Source: an uncultured Christensenella sp. (GTDB lineage: Bacteria > Bacillota > Clostridia > Christensenellales > Borkfalkiaceae). Taken from it: a DNA stretch of 64,000 bases. The notes beneath the pieces are model-generated. The model had not been told where the DNA came from, searched no databases, and worked only from the letters and a program-made list of their open reading frames with translations. Below are positions 9,001 to 17,856 of the stretch, piece after piece (position 1 is the first letter of the stretch; each line of letters begins with the position of its first letter). The position numbers and the translations under genes are program-made. Location: NCBI GenBank assembly GCA_910585785.1, contig CAJUEV010000001.1, positions 62,001 through 126,000 of the forward strand, read 5' to 3'.

Positions 9001-9729
9001 ATGATTTTGGAATTTAAAGACGTATCTTACACCTATCACACCAAAACGGGCGAAACCACCGCCGTTTCTAATATGAATTTTTCAATTGACGACGGGCAGT
9101 TTGTTTCGGTAATAGGACCTTCGGGCTGCGGAAAAACCACAATTTTATCGCTTGCGGCGGGACTGCTTTCACCTTCTTCGGGAGAGATTGTACGCGGTAA
9201 AACGGAATTCGGATATATGTTGCAGCGTGACGCGCTGTTTTCGTGGCGGACTGTTGAACAAAATATATTTTTGCCGCTGGAAGTAAAAAAGCGCAACACG
9301 CCGGAAATGCGGGCGAAGGCAGTTGCGCTTGCCGAAAAATACGGATTGAAAGACTTCCTTAAAAAGACCCCCGCACAGCTTTCGGGCGGTATGCGCCAGC
9401 GCGTGGCGCTGATACGCACCCTTGCCGCCGAACCGGAAATTTTGCTTTTAGACGAACCCTTTTCCGCCCTTGACTACCAGACGAGGCTTGAAGTTTGCGA
9501 CGACGTTCAGGGCATAATCAAGGGTGAAAAAAAGACGGCGCTTTTGGTTACGCACGATATTTCGGAAGCGATTGCGCTTTCAGACAAGGTTGTGGTGCTT
9601 TCCGCGCGCCCCGCTTCCGTCGTTGCCGAGCACGTTATCGACTTCGGCGGAAACGCGCCGAAAACAAGGCGCGAATGCAGCGAATTTGCGGCTACATTTG
9701 AAATTTTACGTAAAGAATTAGGCATATGA
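9001..9729 (+). CDS. ABC transporter ATPase, NitT/TauT (SsuB) type
   Basis: A 242-aa nucleotide-binding subunit. It has Walker A GPSGCGKTT (~residues 37-45), the Q-loop in FGYMLQRDALFSW, the signature LSGGMRQRVAL and Walker B ILLLDEPFSALD, followed by the H-loop in LLVTHDISEA. The start at 9001 follows GGGAGC at ~12 nt; an in-frame upstream ATG at 8941 would prepend 20 residues from the repeat-bearing gap and is less likely. It energises the permease encoded 44 nt downstream. The aromatic/Leu-rich Q-loop context is typical of the SsuB/TauB/NrtD group. Confidence 0.93.
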   Translation: MILEFKDVSYTYHTKTGETTAVSNMNFSIDDGQFVSVIGPSGCGKTTILSLAAGLLSPSSGEIVRGKTEFGYMLQRDALFSWRTVEQNIFLPLEVKKRNTPEMRAKAVALAEKYGLKDFLKKTPAQLSGGMRQRVALIRTLAAEPEILLLDEPFSALDYQTRLEVCDDVQGIIKGEKKTALLVTHDISEAIALSDKVVVLSARPASVVAEHVIDFGGNAPKTRRECSEFAATFEILRKELGI

Positions 9730-9773
9730 CAAAGCAAACCCGCAACGTTTTGCGCGGGTACTGAGGTCAACTT

Positions 9774-10586
9774 ATGAAAAAGACAAAAGACACTGATTTT
9801 TCACGCGAGCACATCGCTTACTTAAAAAAAGAACGGCAGAAAAAAGTTATTGTGCACGTTTGCCGTTGCTTGATACTTATTGTTATTTTAGGTTTTTGGG
9901 AACTGTTTGCAGGGCTTAAAATAATTGACCCGTTTATAACGAGTTCGCCTTCGCGCGTGATTAAAACGATAGGCGATTTATACGGCAACGGCACGTTGTT
10001 TTTCCACATAGGCGTCACGCTTATGGAAACGCTTGTCGGGTTTTTGGTGGCGGTTTTAGCGGGCTATGCCATTGCCGTGGTGCTTTGGTCCAGCGACGCT
10101 GTGCGAAAAGTTTTGGAACCTTACATTGTGGTTTTAAACTCGCTGCCCAAAATTGCGCTGGGGCCGCTGATTATAATTTGGATAGGCACCGGTTACGACG
10201 CGATTATTTTTATGACGGTAATCGTTTCTATAATAGTTTGCATTATGAATATGCTGTCCGGCTTTATTGCGGTAGACAAAACCAAACTGCTGCTGATGAA
10301 GTCTATGGGCGCAAACAGATTGACTACGCTGACAAAACTTATTATTCCCGCCTCTCTCCCCGCGCTTATGAACACGCTTAAAGTTGCGGTGGGGCTTGCC
10401 TGGATTGGCTCGATTATGGGCGAATACATCGTTTCGAAAGCGGGTTTGGGTTATTTGATAGTTTACGGCGGGCAGGTTTTTAAACTTGACCTTGTTATGA
10501 CGGCTACGTTTATACTTTGCGCGCTGGCTGGCGGTATGTACGGAATTATTTCGCTTATAGAAAAGAGAGTCGTAAAACAATACTGA
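9774..10586 (+). CDS. ABC transporter permease, NitT/TauT (SsuC) type
   Basis: A 270-aa integral membrane subunit with about six helices. The first spans ~residues 28-45. The EAA loop that contacts the ATPase is visible as SMGANRLTTLTKLIIPASLPALM (about residues 178-200). It is the third gene of the importer operon and is followed by a strong terminator. The pathway substrate is not evident from the genes nearby. Confidence 0.92.
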   Translation: MKKTKDTDFSREHIAYLKKERQKKVIVHVCRCLILIVILGFWELFAGLKIIDPFITSSPSRVIKTIGDLYGNGTLFFHIGVTLMETLVGFLVAVLAGYAIAVVLWSSDAVRKVLEPYIVVLNSLPKIALGPLIIIWIGTGYDAIIFMTVIVSIIVCIMNMLSGFIAVDKTKLLLMKSMGANRLTTLTKLIIPASLPALMNTLKVAVGLAWIGSIMGEYIVSKAGLGYLIVYGGQVFKLDLVMTATFILCALAGGMYGIISLIEKRVVKQY

Positions 10587-10665
10587 TTATCTCCCGCTAC
10601 TATTTAATAAACCTGCGTCAAATTCAAAAACTTGCGTTAAAAACTTTTAAAAGAGTAAAAAATTA

Positions 10666-10695
10666 CCGCCCGCGCGTTTTAAAACGCGCGGGCGG
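10666..10695 (+). terminator. Terminator of the ABC importer operon
   Basis: A perfect 30-nt palindrome of the type CCGCCCGCGCGTTTT/AAAACGCGCGGGCGG followed by TTTT, about 80 nt past the permease stop. Confidence 0.85.
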
Positions 10696-10749
10696 TTTTC
10701 CGCATACAGCCGCTTAAAAAACTTTAAAGCAATTACGTATGCGAAAATT

Positions 10750-10833
10750 TTATACAAGCGCCATAACTATGAAGACCACCGCGGCGGTGCAGGCCGCAAT
10801 TATGTTAAGCGCTTTTTTAACGTAAACTATCAT
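10750..10833 (-). CDS. 27-aa single-span membrane peptide
   Basis: A tiny gene encoding MIVYVKKALNIIAACTAAVV and a further seven residues, ending MALV. This is one predicted membrane helix with a short basic N-terminus. Its ATG overlaps the TGA of the 62-aa gene upstream as ATGA, and GGAGAG lies just before it, so it is probably translated by coupling. I recognise no family. Such peptides can be regulators of membrane partners or toxins; nothing here decides. Coding status rests on the ribosome site, the overlap and the hydrophobic composition. Confidence 0.6.
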   Translation of the reverse strand: MIVYVKKALNIIAACTAAVVFIVMALV

Positions 10834-11018
10834 ACCGCTTCTCTCCTTAAATCAAGTCTTTCCCTTTTATTTAAGCCTTTAAGACCGTCCAGCTCGAAAA
10901 GCAGTTTCCGGCTGTCGGAAACGGGAATTTCCTCCCCTTTGCCGATTAAATAAGTTTCGCCGTCGTGGCGGTGCCTTATAAGATGTTTTTGTCTTTCAAT
11001 ATATGCCGTAAAATTCAT
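10830..11018 (-). CDS. Small hypothetical protein (62 aa)
   Basis: A short, highly charged protein (MNFTAYIERQKHLIRHRHDG...) with no family I recognise. A good ribosome site, GGGAGG, lies 8 nt before the ATG. It is transcribed divergently from the WYL regulator, shares its control region, and is coupled by a 4-nt overlap to the 27-aa membrane peptide. A regulator-target relationship with the WYL protein is plausible but is inference. Confidence 0.65.
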   Translation of the reverse strand: MNFTAYIERQKHLIRHRHDGETYLIGKGEEIPVSDSRKLLFELDGLKGLNKRERLDLRREAV

Positions 11019-11063
11019 TTTTTTCGTCCTCCCGTGTTTACGCCTTTATTTTAACATTTATTG

Positions 11064-11092
11064 TTGACATATATTGTCATATATGGTAAAAT
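11064..11092 (+). promoter_or_regulatory. Promoter and operator-like repeat of the WYL regulator
   Basis: TTGACA (11064-11069), a 17-nt spacer and TAAAAT (11087-11092). The perfect inverted repeat TGACA-TATAT-TGTCA (11065-11079) covers the -35 box. On the other strand an extended -10 (TGTTAAAAT) serves the two small genes, so one bound repressor could control both directions. Confidence 0.65.
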
Positions 11093-11178
11093 ATTTTAAA
11101 AAATTTAAAAAATATTTTTCAGCGTAGTTTATACTATGCGGCAAGGCGCCCGATTATTAACGCGGAAGGAAAAAATTT

Positions 11179-12099
11179 ATGAAGTATGAAGTTATGTTTA
11201 AAATAATGATGAATCTTTTGCAAAAAAGAAAAGTCACCGCAAAGGAAATAGCGGACAAGTACGACGTTTGCATACGAAGCGTTTACCGGTATATTGAAGA
11301 GTTATGCGTTTGCGGAGTGCCGATAAACGTTGAGCGCGGCAGGTACGGCGGAATTACCATTGCGGACACGTTTAAACTGCCCGTCGGCTACTTTACAAAA
11401 GAAGAATACGCGGCGGCAATTAACGCGCTTAACGCAATGTCCTCGCAAATTGACGATGAAAACGTTATTTCCGCTCGGGAAAAACTTGAAAGCAGGCAAA
11501 AGACGGAAAAGCGCGAACTTGCGGTATGCGGAAACATTATAGTTGACGGCGGAACCTGGGGCGCGGGTAAAAAGTTTTCAGAAAAAATGCGCGTTTGCGA
11601 AAAGGCGGTCAACGAAAGCAAGAGCATACTTATCGACTATATTTCGCGCGGGGGCGAGCACTCGAAAAGGGTTATAGACCCGCACGTTTTGGTTTATAAG
11701 CAAAGCGTTTGGTACGTTTACGCTTTTTGCCACACAAAACAGGGCTTCCGCACCTTTAAAATAGGCAGAATAAAAGCCGCTGCGTTTACCGGAGCGGAAT
11801 TTAAAAAGCGTGAATTTACGCGCGACGATATTGATTTGGATTTTTATTACAACGACAAGCAACTTACGGAAGTTTCTTTGGAAATTCTTAAAAGTTCGCT
11901 TGCGGACGTAGAGGAATGGCTGGGCATAGACAATATCGAGCCGCGCGGCGACAAATTTGCGGCAAATATTTCATTGCCGGACGACGACGGGCTTGTAAAC
12001 AAGATATTGAGTTTCGGCGGGGCGGTACGCGTTTTGCAGCCTGCCGAACTGAGGGAAAAAGTAAAATCCGCCGCCCTGAGAATTGCCGAAAACTTATAA
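11179..12099 (+). CDS. WYL-domain transcriptional regulator (YafY family)
   Basis: A 306-aa regulator. Residues ~5-60 form an HTH_11-type winged helix (LLQKRKVTAKEIADKYDVCIRSVYRY). Residues ~140-220 contain the WYL ligand-sensing domain (DPHVLVYKQSVWYVYAFC, then RTFKIGRIKAA), and the WYL C-terminal extension follows. AAGGAAAAAATTT precedes the ATG. WYL proteins often bind nucleotides or nucleic acids and control stress or defence genes. Here the likely targets are its own promoter and the divergent small genes. It lies next to the restriction-modification pair but points toward it, so co-regulation is not evident. Confidence 0.9.
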   Translation: MKYEVMFKIMMNLLQKRKVTAKEIADKYDVCIRSVYRYIEELCVCGVPINVERGRYGGITIADTFKLPVGYFTKEEYAAAINALNAMSSQIDDENVISAREKLESRQKTEKRELAVCGNIIVDGGTWGAGKKFSEKMRVCEKAVNESKSILIDYISRGGEHSKRVIDPHVLVYKQSVWYVYAFCHTKQGFRTFKIGRIKAAAFTGAEFKKREFTRDDIDLDFYYNDKQLTEVSLEILKSSLADVEEWLGIDNIEPRGDKFAANISLPDDDGLVNKILSFGGAVRVLQPAELREKVKSAALRIAENL

Positions 12100-12127
12100 A
12101 GGTAAACGGACAGGAAAAAACGCACTT

Positions 12128-13081
12128 TTAATACCATTTACAATCAATTGAAATAATTGTTGTAGGCATACCGACGATTTGTATATCAAATTTAAGGCTT
12201 GTTTCTACTTTCGTCGAAGCATTATGTATCCTAAAACTAAATTGCCAACCGCCGTCCATATACAATTCTATGGTATTCGTGCTGTTTGGCTTAAAATCTA
12301 AACTCACAATGCGGGTAGGCAAACACGCGATAGGAATTTCAATTTTGGGGTTTGATATATTGCTTGCTTGATTTAATTTTCCGTGCAAATTATATGTTTG
12401 AATTTGTGTTAATCGCCGACTGTCTATGCTGATTACTTTATAAAAATCAAATTCGCCGAGTAGATATTCTACCATTCTTTTCGGCACTTCGGAATTTGCA
12501 CAGTTACTGCGTTTAATTTCGTCTATAAATGCTTGCAAAAGTGGGATATAAATATCTTTGTCCTTATGCGGCAATTCATTCCAATTTTTCTTATTGTCTT
12601 TTTGAATTTTCAAGTAATCAAAAATGGGTTTAATATCGCCCCAATATTTTTCAGAACAAGGAATATTAAACCATTTTGTACCGAAGTCTAATGATTTTGC
12701 TAATCTACTGTGTTTAACGGCAAAATGATTATGCTTGATACTTAAACCGATTTCCCATTTTACATCTTTGCGGCTAATAACAATATCACGAACATCACCG
12801 TCTTTACCTTGATTATCGGTTTGTATTTTCAATTTAAGCAAATCGTCGCTCGGTTCTGTTATCTTAGGCTCCATATCAAATATGGTAGCAACAGCAGACT
12901 TTGCACTTTCAGTCAGTACATCTTGAACAAATGGACTAACCAATGACCAAGCGTGAAAAGCGGCATTGTATGCGCTGTTTTGCTCAATTTCAACACTACG
13001 AACTTTACTTATTTCATTGCATAAGGTAGTTAAACAGATGTATTCGTATGCTCGACCTTGATTATTGCTTTGCTCGCTCAT
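12128..13081 (-). CDS. HaeIII-like type II restriction endonuclease (predicted GGCC)
   Basis: A 317-aa protein matching the HaeIII endonuclease family in length and motif context (GRAYEY near the N-terminus, then DGDVRDIVI, EIGLSIKHNHFAVKHSRL). The conserved E-I-x-L-S-x-K-x-N-H pattern (~residues 131-140) is the likely catalytic core. It starts 10 nt after the methyltransferase stop with its own AGGAGA site. It would cut unmodified GGCC; this specificity is inferred from the partner methyltransferase. Both genes are more AT-rich than their surroundings, which suggests acquisition. Confidence 0.85.
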   Translation of the reverse strand: MSEQSNNQGRAYEYICLTTLCNEISKVRSVEIEQNSAYNAAFHAWSLVSPFVQDVLTESAKSAVATIFDMEPKITEPSDDLLKLKIQTDNQGKDGDVRDIVISRKDVKWEIGLSIKHNHFAVKHSRLAKSLDFGTKWFNIPCSEKYWGDIKPIFDYLKIQKDNKKNWNELPHKDKDIYIPLLQAFIDEIKRSNCANSEVPKRMVEYLLGEFDFYKVISIDSRRLTQIQTYNLHGKLNQASNISNPKIEIPIACLPTRIVSLDFKPNSTNTIELYMDGGWQFSFRIHNASTKVETSLKFDIQIVGMPTTIISIDCKWY

Positions 13082-13091
13082 TTAGTTTCTC

Positions 13092-14081
13092 CTATGTTTT
13101 CAAAGTTTTTTTGATTGCTACTGCAACTTCATACGCTAAATTTACAGGTACAGCATTACCAATCATTTTATATGCGTCATTGGTATTTGAATAAATAAAT
13201 TCGAAAGTATCGGGGAAACCTTGTATTCTTGCAATTTCTCGAATCGTCATACGACGGTATAAGTTTTCTTTACCTTTCACAAATTCACGCTTATTTTGTT
13301 CTATAAAAACCATTTTAGGGGCTTGCGGATGTAGTTGACATTGCCGCCCAGACGCTTGAACAGTAAAGGCTTGCTCGTCCCACGATTTAACTCTATTTCT
13401 ACTCATAAAAATCGGGGAATAAGCACCGACAAAATATTCATTATTATTTTCTGCCTTGGGATTATGATAATTTTTTGCCGTTGCAGGTATTGCCGTATAT
13501 TGCAAATCCCAAATAACATCTCGAAGTGTTAATTTGTTTTTATGCGCAGTTGAACCTTGTGGAAATTTGAAATCAATATTCAAATCATTTCTAAAACCTA
13601 TATAAAATACACGTTTTCTTTCTTGCGCCACACCATAGTCTTTTGCGTTAACTAATGTAATCATTACGTTGTAGCCGCAATCTCTAAATGTTTCAATTAT
13701 ATTTGCAACTGCTTTTTTATGACGGTTAGCAAGCATACCACTTACATTTTCTGCAAGAAAAAATTTAGGTTGCTTGCTTTTTAATATTCGTATGTATTCG
13801 TAGAATAATTTACCACGAGCGTCATCGATACCGCGTAAAGCCCCTGCTTCCGACCACGATTGACAAGGCGGACCACCAATTATACCGTCAATATCGTTAG
13901 GAAAGTCATTTTCGCTTATATGCCGAATATCCCCCTTAATCAATCTTGTATTAGGGTGATTGACGATAAAAGTTTCCCATATAGTAGGGTCATATTCGTT
14001 TGCGATAGGTATTTCAAAGCCTGCTTTTTCAAAGCCTAAATCAAGACCACCGCAACCGCTAAACAAACTTATGACTTTCAA
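13092..14081 (-). CDS. C5-cytosine DNA methyltransferase, M.HaeIII-like (GGCC)
   Basis: A 329-aa methyltransferase very similar to M.HaeIII, whose recognition is GGCC. The motifs are FSGCGGLDLGF (I), GGPPCQSWS with the catalytic Cys (IV), ENVSG (VI), QERKRVFYIGF (VIII), and GNAVPVNLAYE (X). The target-recognition stretch FMSRNRVKSWDEQAFTVQAS and SGRQCQLHPQAP is the part most like M.HaeIII. The start is TTG at 14081, placed by GGAGAGC 8 nt upstream; no ATG is available. It is first in the operon, so methylation capacity precedes restriction. Confidence 0.95.
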   Translation of the reverse strand: MKVISLFSGCGGLDLGFEKAGFEIPIANEYDPTIWETFIVNHPNTRLIKGDIRHISENDFPNDIDGIIGGPPCQSWSEAGALRGIDDARGKLFYEYIRILKSKQPKFFLAENVSGMLANRHKKAVANIIETFRDCGYNVMITLVNAKDYGVAQERKRVFYIGFRNDLNIDFKFPQGSTAHKNKLTLRDVIWDLQYTAIPATAKNYHNPKAENNNEYFVGAYSPIFMSRNRVKSWDEQAFTVQASGRQCQLHPQAPKMVFIEQNKREFVKGKENLYRRMTIREIARIQGFPDTFEFIYSNTNDAYKMIGNAVPVNLAYEVAVAIKKTLKT

Positions 14082-14110
14082 ATTTGCTCTCCGTAGTAGT
14101 ATCTTCTTAA

Positions 14111-14139
14111 ATTATAGCATAAACAATAATAATTATCAA
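14111..14139 (-). promoter_or_regulatory. Promoter of the restriction-modification operon
   Basis: Minus strand: TTGATA (14134-14139), a 17-nt spacer and extended -10 TGCTATAAT (TATAAT at 14111-14116). A perfect 8-bp stem CTATGTTA/TAACATAG with a CAAA loop at 14181-14200 lies upstream. It could be a terminator or an operator. Confidence 0.7.
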
Positions 14140-14332
14140 GGCTAAAAATATATCTTTGAGTATTTTAAATATTTATTTTACTATGTTACAAATAACATAG
14201 TTTTCACACAATGTAAAGGCAAGAAAAAGCGTGACCTCACGCCACTCCTAACTTTATGTCTGCGTTTTATGTTCATCCTATGTGAATACGGTAACACCGT
14301 ATGTTTTTATTTGCGTACAGATAAACATATGC

Positions 14333-14671
14333 TCACCAGGGCAAATTTTCGCCGCCGAGAATATGAATATGCAGGTGAAATACCGTCTGTCCCGCGTCGT
14401 CGCCCTGATTTATAATAAGACGATAACCGTTGTCGCAACCGTTTTGTTTTGCGATTTCGGGAATTTTGAAAAGCATATAACTTAAAATGTCTTTGCTGTT
14501 GCCATCCGCCTCTTCAAGCAGTTTAAAGTGCGTTTTGGCAACCGCAAGCAAATGGACTTTCGCCTTTGGCTCTATATCCCTGAAAACAAGCATTTTATCG
14601 TCCTCGTAAACTTTTGCGGACGGAATTTCACCTTTAATTATTTTACAAAAAATACAATCGTTACTAAGCAT
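14333..14671 (-). CDS. HIT-family nucleotide hydrolase/transferase (HinT-like)
   Basis: A 112-aa histidine-triad protein. CIFCKIIKGEIPSAKVYED marks the N-terminus, and the catalytic HLHIHILGG triad is at ~residues 99-107, with NQGDDAGQTVFH just before it. HinT enzymes hydrolyse AMP-lysine and related phosphoramidates. The start follows AAAGGAGAT and overlaps the end of the prsW-type gene by 8 nt, so the two are probably co-transcribed. Confidence 0.95.
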   Translation of the reverse strand: MLSNDCIFCKIIKGEIPSAKVYEDDKMLVFRDIEPKAKVHLLAVAKTHFKLLEEADGNSKDILSYMLFKIPEIAKQNGCDNGYRLIINQGDDAGQTVFHLHIHILGGENLPW

Positions 14672-16526
14672 TTTCTATCTCCTTTGATAACTTTTTTGAT
14701 TTTAATTTAAATACCGCAAACAGCGAAACACCCAACGCCAACACAAATACCATACCCGCACCCAATGTGATTACGGCGCCCAAACCGTAAAACACGGTTT
14801 GATTTAAAACCACTTCGTACGTTGAAAACAACTCGTTATACTCGCAATCTATAACGTCCTGATTGACGTCGAAATAATATAATGAATCGGAGACGTTGCC
14901 CTCATTATCGTATTCCATATACAACGGAATACAGTCGTAAAATTCGCCTTCCGACATAACCTGAATACGCGTAAGCAGCCAGCCTTCGGCTTCTTCCTGC
15001 GGATTTTCTCCGTCATTTAAAACCCGCCATTCGTAGGTATAATAATAAAATTGACCGACGGGCTGGACGATTTTAGTGTATAAGTTTTGCTCAACCGTAA
15101 AAGCGTAGTATTGCTGCGGCGGCATATCCTCGTCAAATTCTCTGCCCCAATCGTAAGTAAAATTTTTGCCGTTTTGCAAAAAAGAAATAATTTCACCGGT
15201 CTGCCCTTCGGAATACGTCTTTACCGCATATCCGTAGCCTATGTCCGCAACGCACGCCGAAAACGCCAAAAAACTGAAAATTAAGGACGCAACTACTGCG
15301 ATTACGTTTGCAATGTGCGAATATTTTGCGCTTTGTTTTAATTTTTGGCTGGTTACGTCCTGCGAACAGCCGATTGAAACAGCCGAGGTTACAGCGCCGC
15401 TTTCCGCAACGCTTTCGCGCGCAACAACGTTTTCGGGCTGCGATTCGCCGGATTTTTCCGCTTCGCCCGCAACCGCTTGGCAAACGGGCAAATTAAGCGC
15501 GGCGCTTTCAAAAGTTATTTGCTCGCCCGCAGGCAAATTCTGCGCTTCCTGCAAGTCGTTTTCAGATAACTGCGTTAAGGGTTGATTTTCAATTGCGCCG
15601 TTTTGTAAGCCGAATGCGGCGGCGCGCTCTTTTTTGACAAGCCAACGGGTGAAACATATGCAATAAATAAAGCCGAACACCACCCCGAGAAAGGATATTA
15701 AATAGCCGTTAGCCAACGTCAAATCCCAAAGAAAATGCAGCGCCATACTCATAATAAACACGCCGTAAAAACGCCAATTGAGGAATGGACGGCGGAATTT
15801 TGAAAAAGCCCAGCCGCAATATCCCGCCCATACCGTATGAGTGGTAAACGCCGAAAGCGAGCGTATTACGGAAGTTCCCGCAAGAAAAGCAACGTTTATC
15901 GCGCCTCCCTCCGAACTGTTGTCGAAAATATAACCCATATCTTCGATAACGGACATTCCCACGCCCACCGCTACTCCTATCAAAAAGCCAGCAAACGGGT
16001 TGCCGCGCTTTTTAAACAGCACGATTGTGATTAAAACGGGAATAAGTTTTGCGGTTTCTTCAAGAAAGGCTATGTACACAACCTGAAAATATCCGTCGGG
16101 CGGGGTGTACGCCATATATCCGAGTTGAGCAATAAAAATAGAAGCGGTACCGCCAATTATGGCGACAAGCGATATTTTTAAAAAACTTAAACTGCCGTCC
16201 GGACATAACTCGTATATAAGAACTAGGAAAGGTATGTTTATAAACGCGCCGCCAAGCAAAATTACCGTGGGATAACTAATTGCGTTGCGCGAAACCGTCA
16301 TAACGAACATCGTAAGGCAAAACAACGCAAAACAAAAGGCTAGCGCGCGCATATACAGCCACGGATATACCTTGTTTACCGCGTCTTTACCGTCGAGTCC
16401 GCGCGTAAAAAATTCGGCGTAGTCTTCCTTTGAGCGGGCGCGGAAAGTTTCGGTAGTCCATTTTTTAAAACTTTCTTTGCGCCGTGTTTTGGGGGCGGAT
16501 TTGGGATGAAAAGTCTTTTGCTCCAT
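14664..16526 (-). CDS. PrsW-family intramembrane metalloprotease with C-terminal extension
   Basis: A 620-aa polytopic membrane protein. The PrsW domain covers ~residues 50-300, with the active-site helix EETAK (156-160), a conserved VIEDMGY segment, HTVWAGYCGW, and the metal-site HFLWDLTL. B. subtilis PrsW cleaves the RsiW anti-sigma factor. The C-terminal ~300 residues are unusual: a soluble linker (~300-395), a helix, an extracellular domain with ligand-like WRVLNDGENP..., and a final helix. This may sense a signal, but that is inference. No anti-sigma/sigma pair lies nearby. AGAGG precedes the ATG. Confidence 0.85.
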   Translation of the reverse strand: MEQKTFHPKSAPKTRRKESFKKWTTETFRARSKEDYAEFFTRGLDGKDAVNKVYPWLYMRALAFCFALFCLTMFVMTVSRNAISYPTVILLGGAFINIPFLVLIYELCPDGSLSFLKISLVAIIGGTASIFIAQLGYMAYTPPDGYFQVVYIAFLEETAKLIPVLITIVLFKKRGNPFAGFLIGVAVGVGMSVIEDMGYIFDNSSEGGAINVAFLAGTSVIRSLSAFTTHTVWAGYCGWAFSKFRRPFLNWRFYGVFIMSMALHFLWDLTLANGYLISFLGVVFGFIYCICFTRWLVKKERAAAFGLQNGAIENQPLTQLSENDLQEAQNLPAGEQITFESAALNLPVCQAVAGEAEKSGESQPENVVARESVAESGAVTSAVSIGCSQDVTSQKLKQSAKYSHIANVIAVVASLIFSFLAFSACVADIGYGYAVKTYSEGQTGEIISFLQNGKNFTYDWGREFDEDMPPQQYYAFTVEQNLYTKIVQPVGQFYYYTYEWRVLNDGENPQEEAEGWLLTRIQVMSEGEFYDCIPLYMEYDNEGNVSDSLYYFDVNQDVIDCEYNELFSTYEVVLNQTVFYGLGAVITLGAGMVFVLALGVSLFAVFKLKSKKLSKEIENA

Positions 16527-16635
16527 ACCGTACCTCTTATAAAATTTTTATTTAACGCGCATTTTTACGGAAAACCCGAATTAATTGTCAACCGGTAATA
16601 TGCGGTTGTTTTTACCGCGCGTATCAAATACTGTT

Positions 16636-17856
16636 TTAAACTTCAAACAACTTTGCTTCCGCGCCGTCGCGGAAACTTTTTACGACGGTTATTTTATATT
16701 TTTCCCCGCACGCAAGTTTTGCGGGAATATAAATTTTTACGTAATTGCCCGTGTACCCCGTCGTATAGGCGCCGTCGTATTCTTCCGCAATAAAATCGGT
16801 TGTTTTTGCCGTTAACCCCGCAATATAGCGCGCCGAAGCGCTTTCCGCCGCGTTTAAAAGCGTATGCAGACGGCGGCTTTTAATATCCGGCGGTACGTCC
16901 TTCATTTTGTAAGCAACAGTACCTTCGCGCGGAGAATAGGCGAAAGCGTGAACGCGTGAAAAGCCCGCTTCTTCAATGATTGAAATACTTTGTGCAAAAT
17001 CTTCTTCCGTTTCCCCCGAAAATCCCGCGATGATGTCGGTGGTTATAGCCGCGTTTGGAAAATAACTATAAATAAGCGCGCATTTCGCAAGATATTCTTC
17101 GCGGGTGTAGTGCCTGTTCATCGCCTTCAAAACCGCGTCAGAGCCGCTTTGCAGCGACAAATGAAACTGCGGGGCAAAGTCGTGCAGATTTTTAAGCGCG
17201 GAAAGAAATTCTTCCGTAATCACGCGGCATTCAAGCGAACCCAGCCTTATGCGTTTGCGCACGTCGGCAAGCGACTTTATAAGGTCGGTTAAAGTTAAGC
17301 CGTCGTAGCCGTAAGAAGATATGTTTATGCCGTTTAAAACTATTTCGGGGCACGGCGTTTGCATAATTTCCCCCAGAATATCCTCTGTTTTACGCGATTT
17401 TTCTCTGCCGCGAAGATAGGGTATTATGCAGTAAGAGCAGAAATTGTTGCAGCCGTCCTGAATTTTTACAAACGCGCGTGTTTTGGTCTGCTTGGGCAAA
17501 GAAAGCCCGCAAGTTTCCCCGCCGAAGCGGCTTGCAATAGCCTTCAAAATTTCTTCCTTGTTGCGGGCGCCCGTAACAAACGTTACGCCGCGTTCGTAAA
17601 ACCTGTTTGCGTCCTTTTCGGAAGCGCAACCGCAAACGTAAATTTGCGCCGCGGGATTAAACTTGCGCGCCCGCGCCACAAGTTGACGGCTCTTTTTTTC
17701 CGCCTCGCTTGTAACGGCGCAAGTGTTTAAAACGTATATATCCGCGGGGCAAAGCTTGTCCGTGACCTCCCAACCGCACTTTTCAAGCGAAGCCATTATG
17801 CAAGCCGATTCGGTTTCGTTGACCTTGCAACCGAGGGTAAACACAGAAGCTTTCAT
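16636..17856 (-). CDS. mtaB: tRNA ms2-t6A37 methylthiotransferase MtaB
   Basis: A 406-aa radical-SAM enzyme that adds a methylthio group to t6A37 of ANN-decoding tRNAs. The N-terminal UPF0004 domain begins FTLGCKVNETES and has its three cluster cysteines (C10, C46, C75 region). The radical-SAM CxxxCxxC is C136-C140-C143 (CNNFCSYC). A C-terminal TRAM-like domain ends the protein. The ATG overlaps the rsmE stop as ATGA. It is the last gene of the prmA-rsmE-mtaB operon, a common Bacillota arrangement. Confidence 0.95.
   Translation of the reverse strand: MKASVFTLGCKVNETESACIMASLEKCGWEVTDKLCPADIYVLNTCAVTSEAEKKSRQLVARARKFNPAAQIYVCGCASEKDANRFYERGVTFVTGARNKEEILKAIASRFGGETCGLSLPKQTKTRAFVKIQDGCNNFCSYCIIPYLRGREKSRKTEDILGEIMQTPCPEIVLNGINISSYGYDGLTLTDLIKSLADVRKRIRLGSLECRVITEEFLSALKNLHDFAPQFHLSLQSGSDAVLKAMNRHYTREEYLAKCALIYSYFPNAAITTDIIAGFSGETEEDFAQSISIIEEAGFSRVHAFAYSPREGTVAYKMKDVPPDIKSRRLHTLLNAAESASARYIAGLTAKTTDFIAEEYDGAYTTGYTGNYVKIYIPAKLACGEKYKITVVKSFRDGAEAKLFEV

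Noticed and set aside
16560..16610. TTGACA promoter for the PrsW gene
   Set aside because: A TTGACA is present on the minus strand, but no acceptable -10 lies 16-18 nt downstream.
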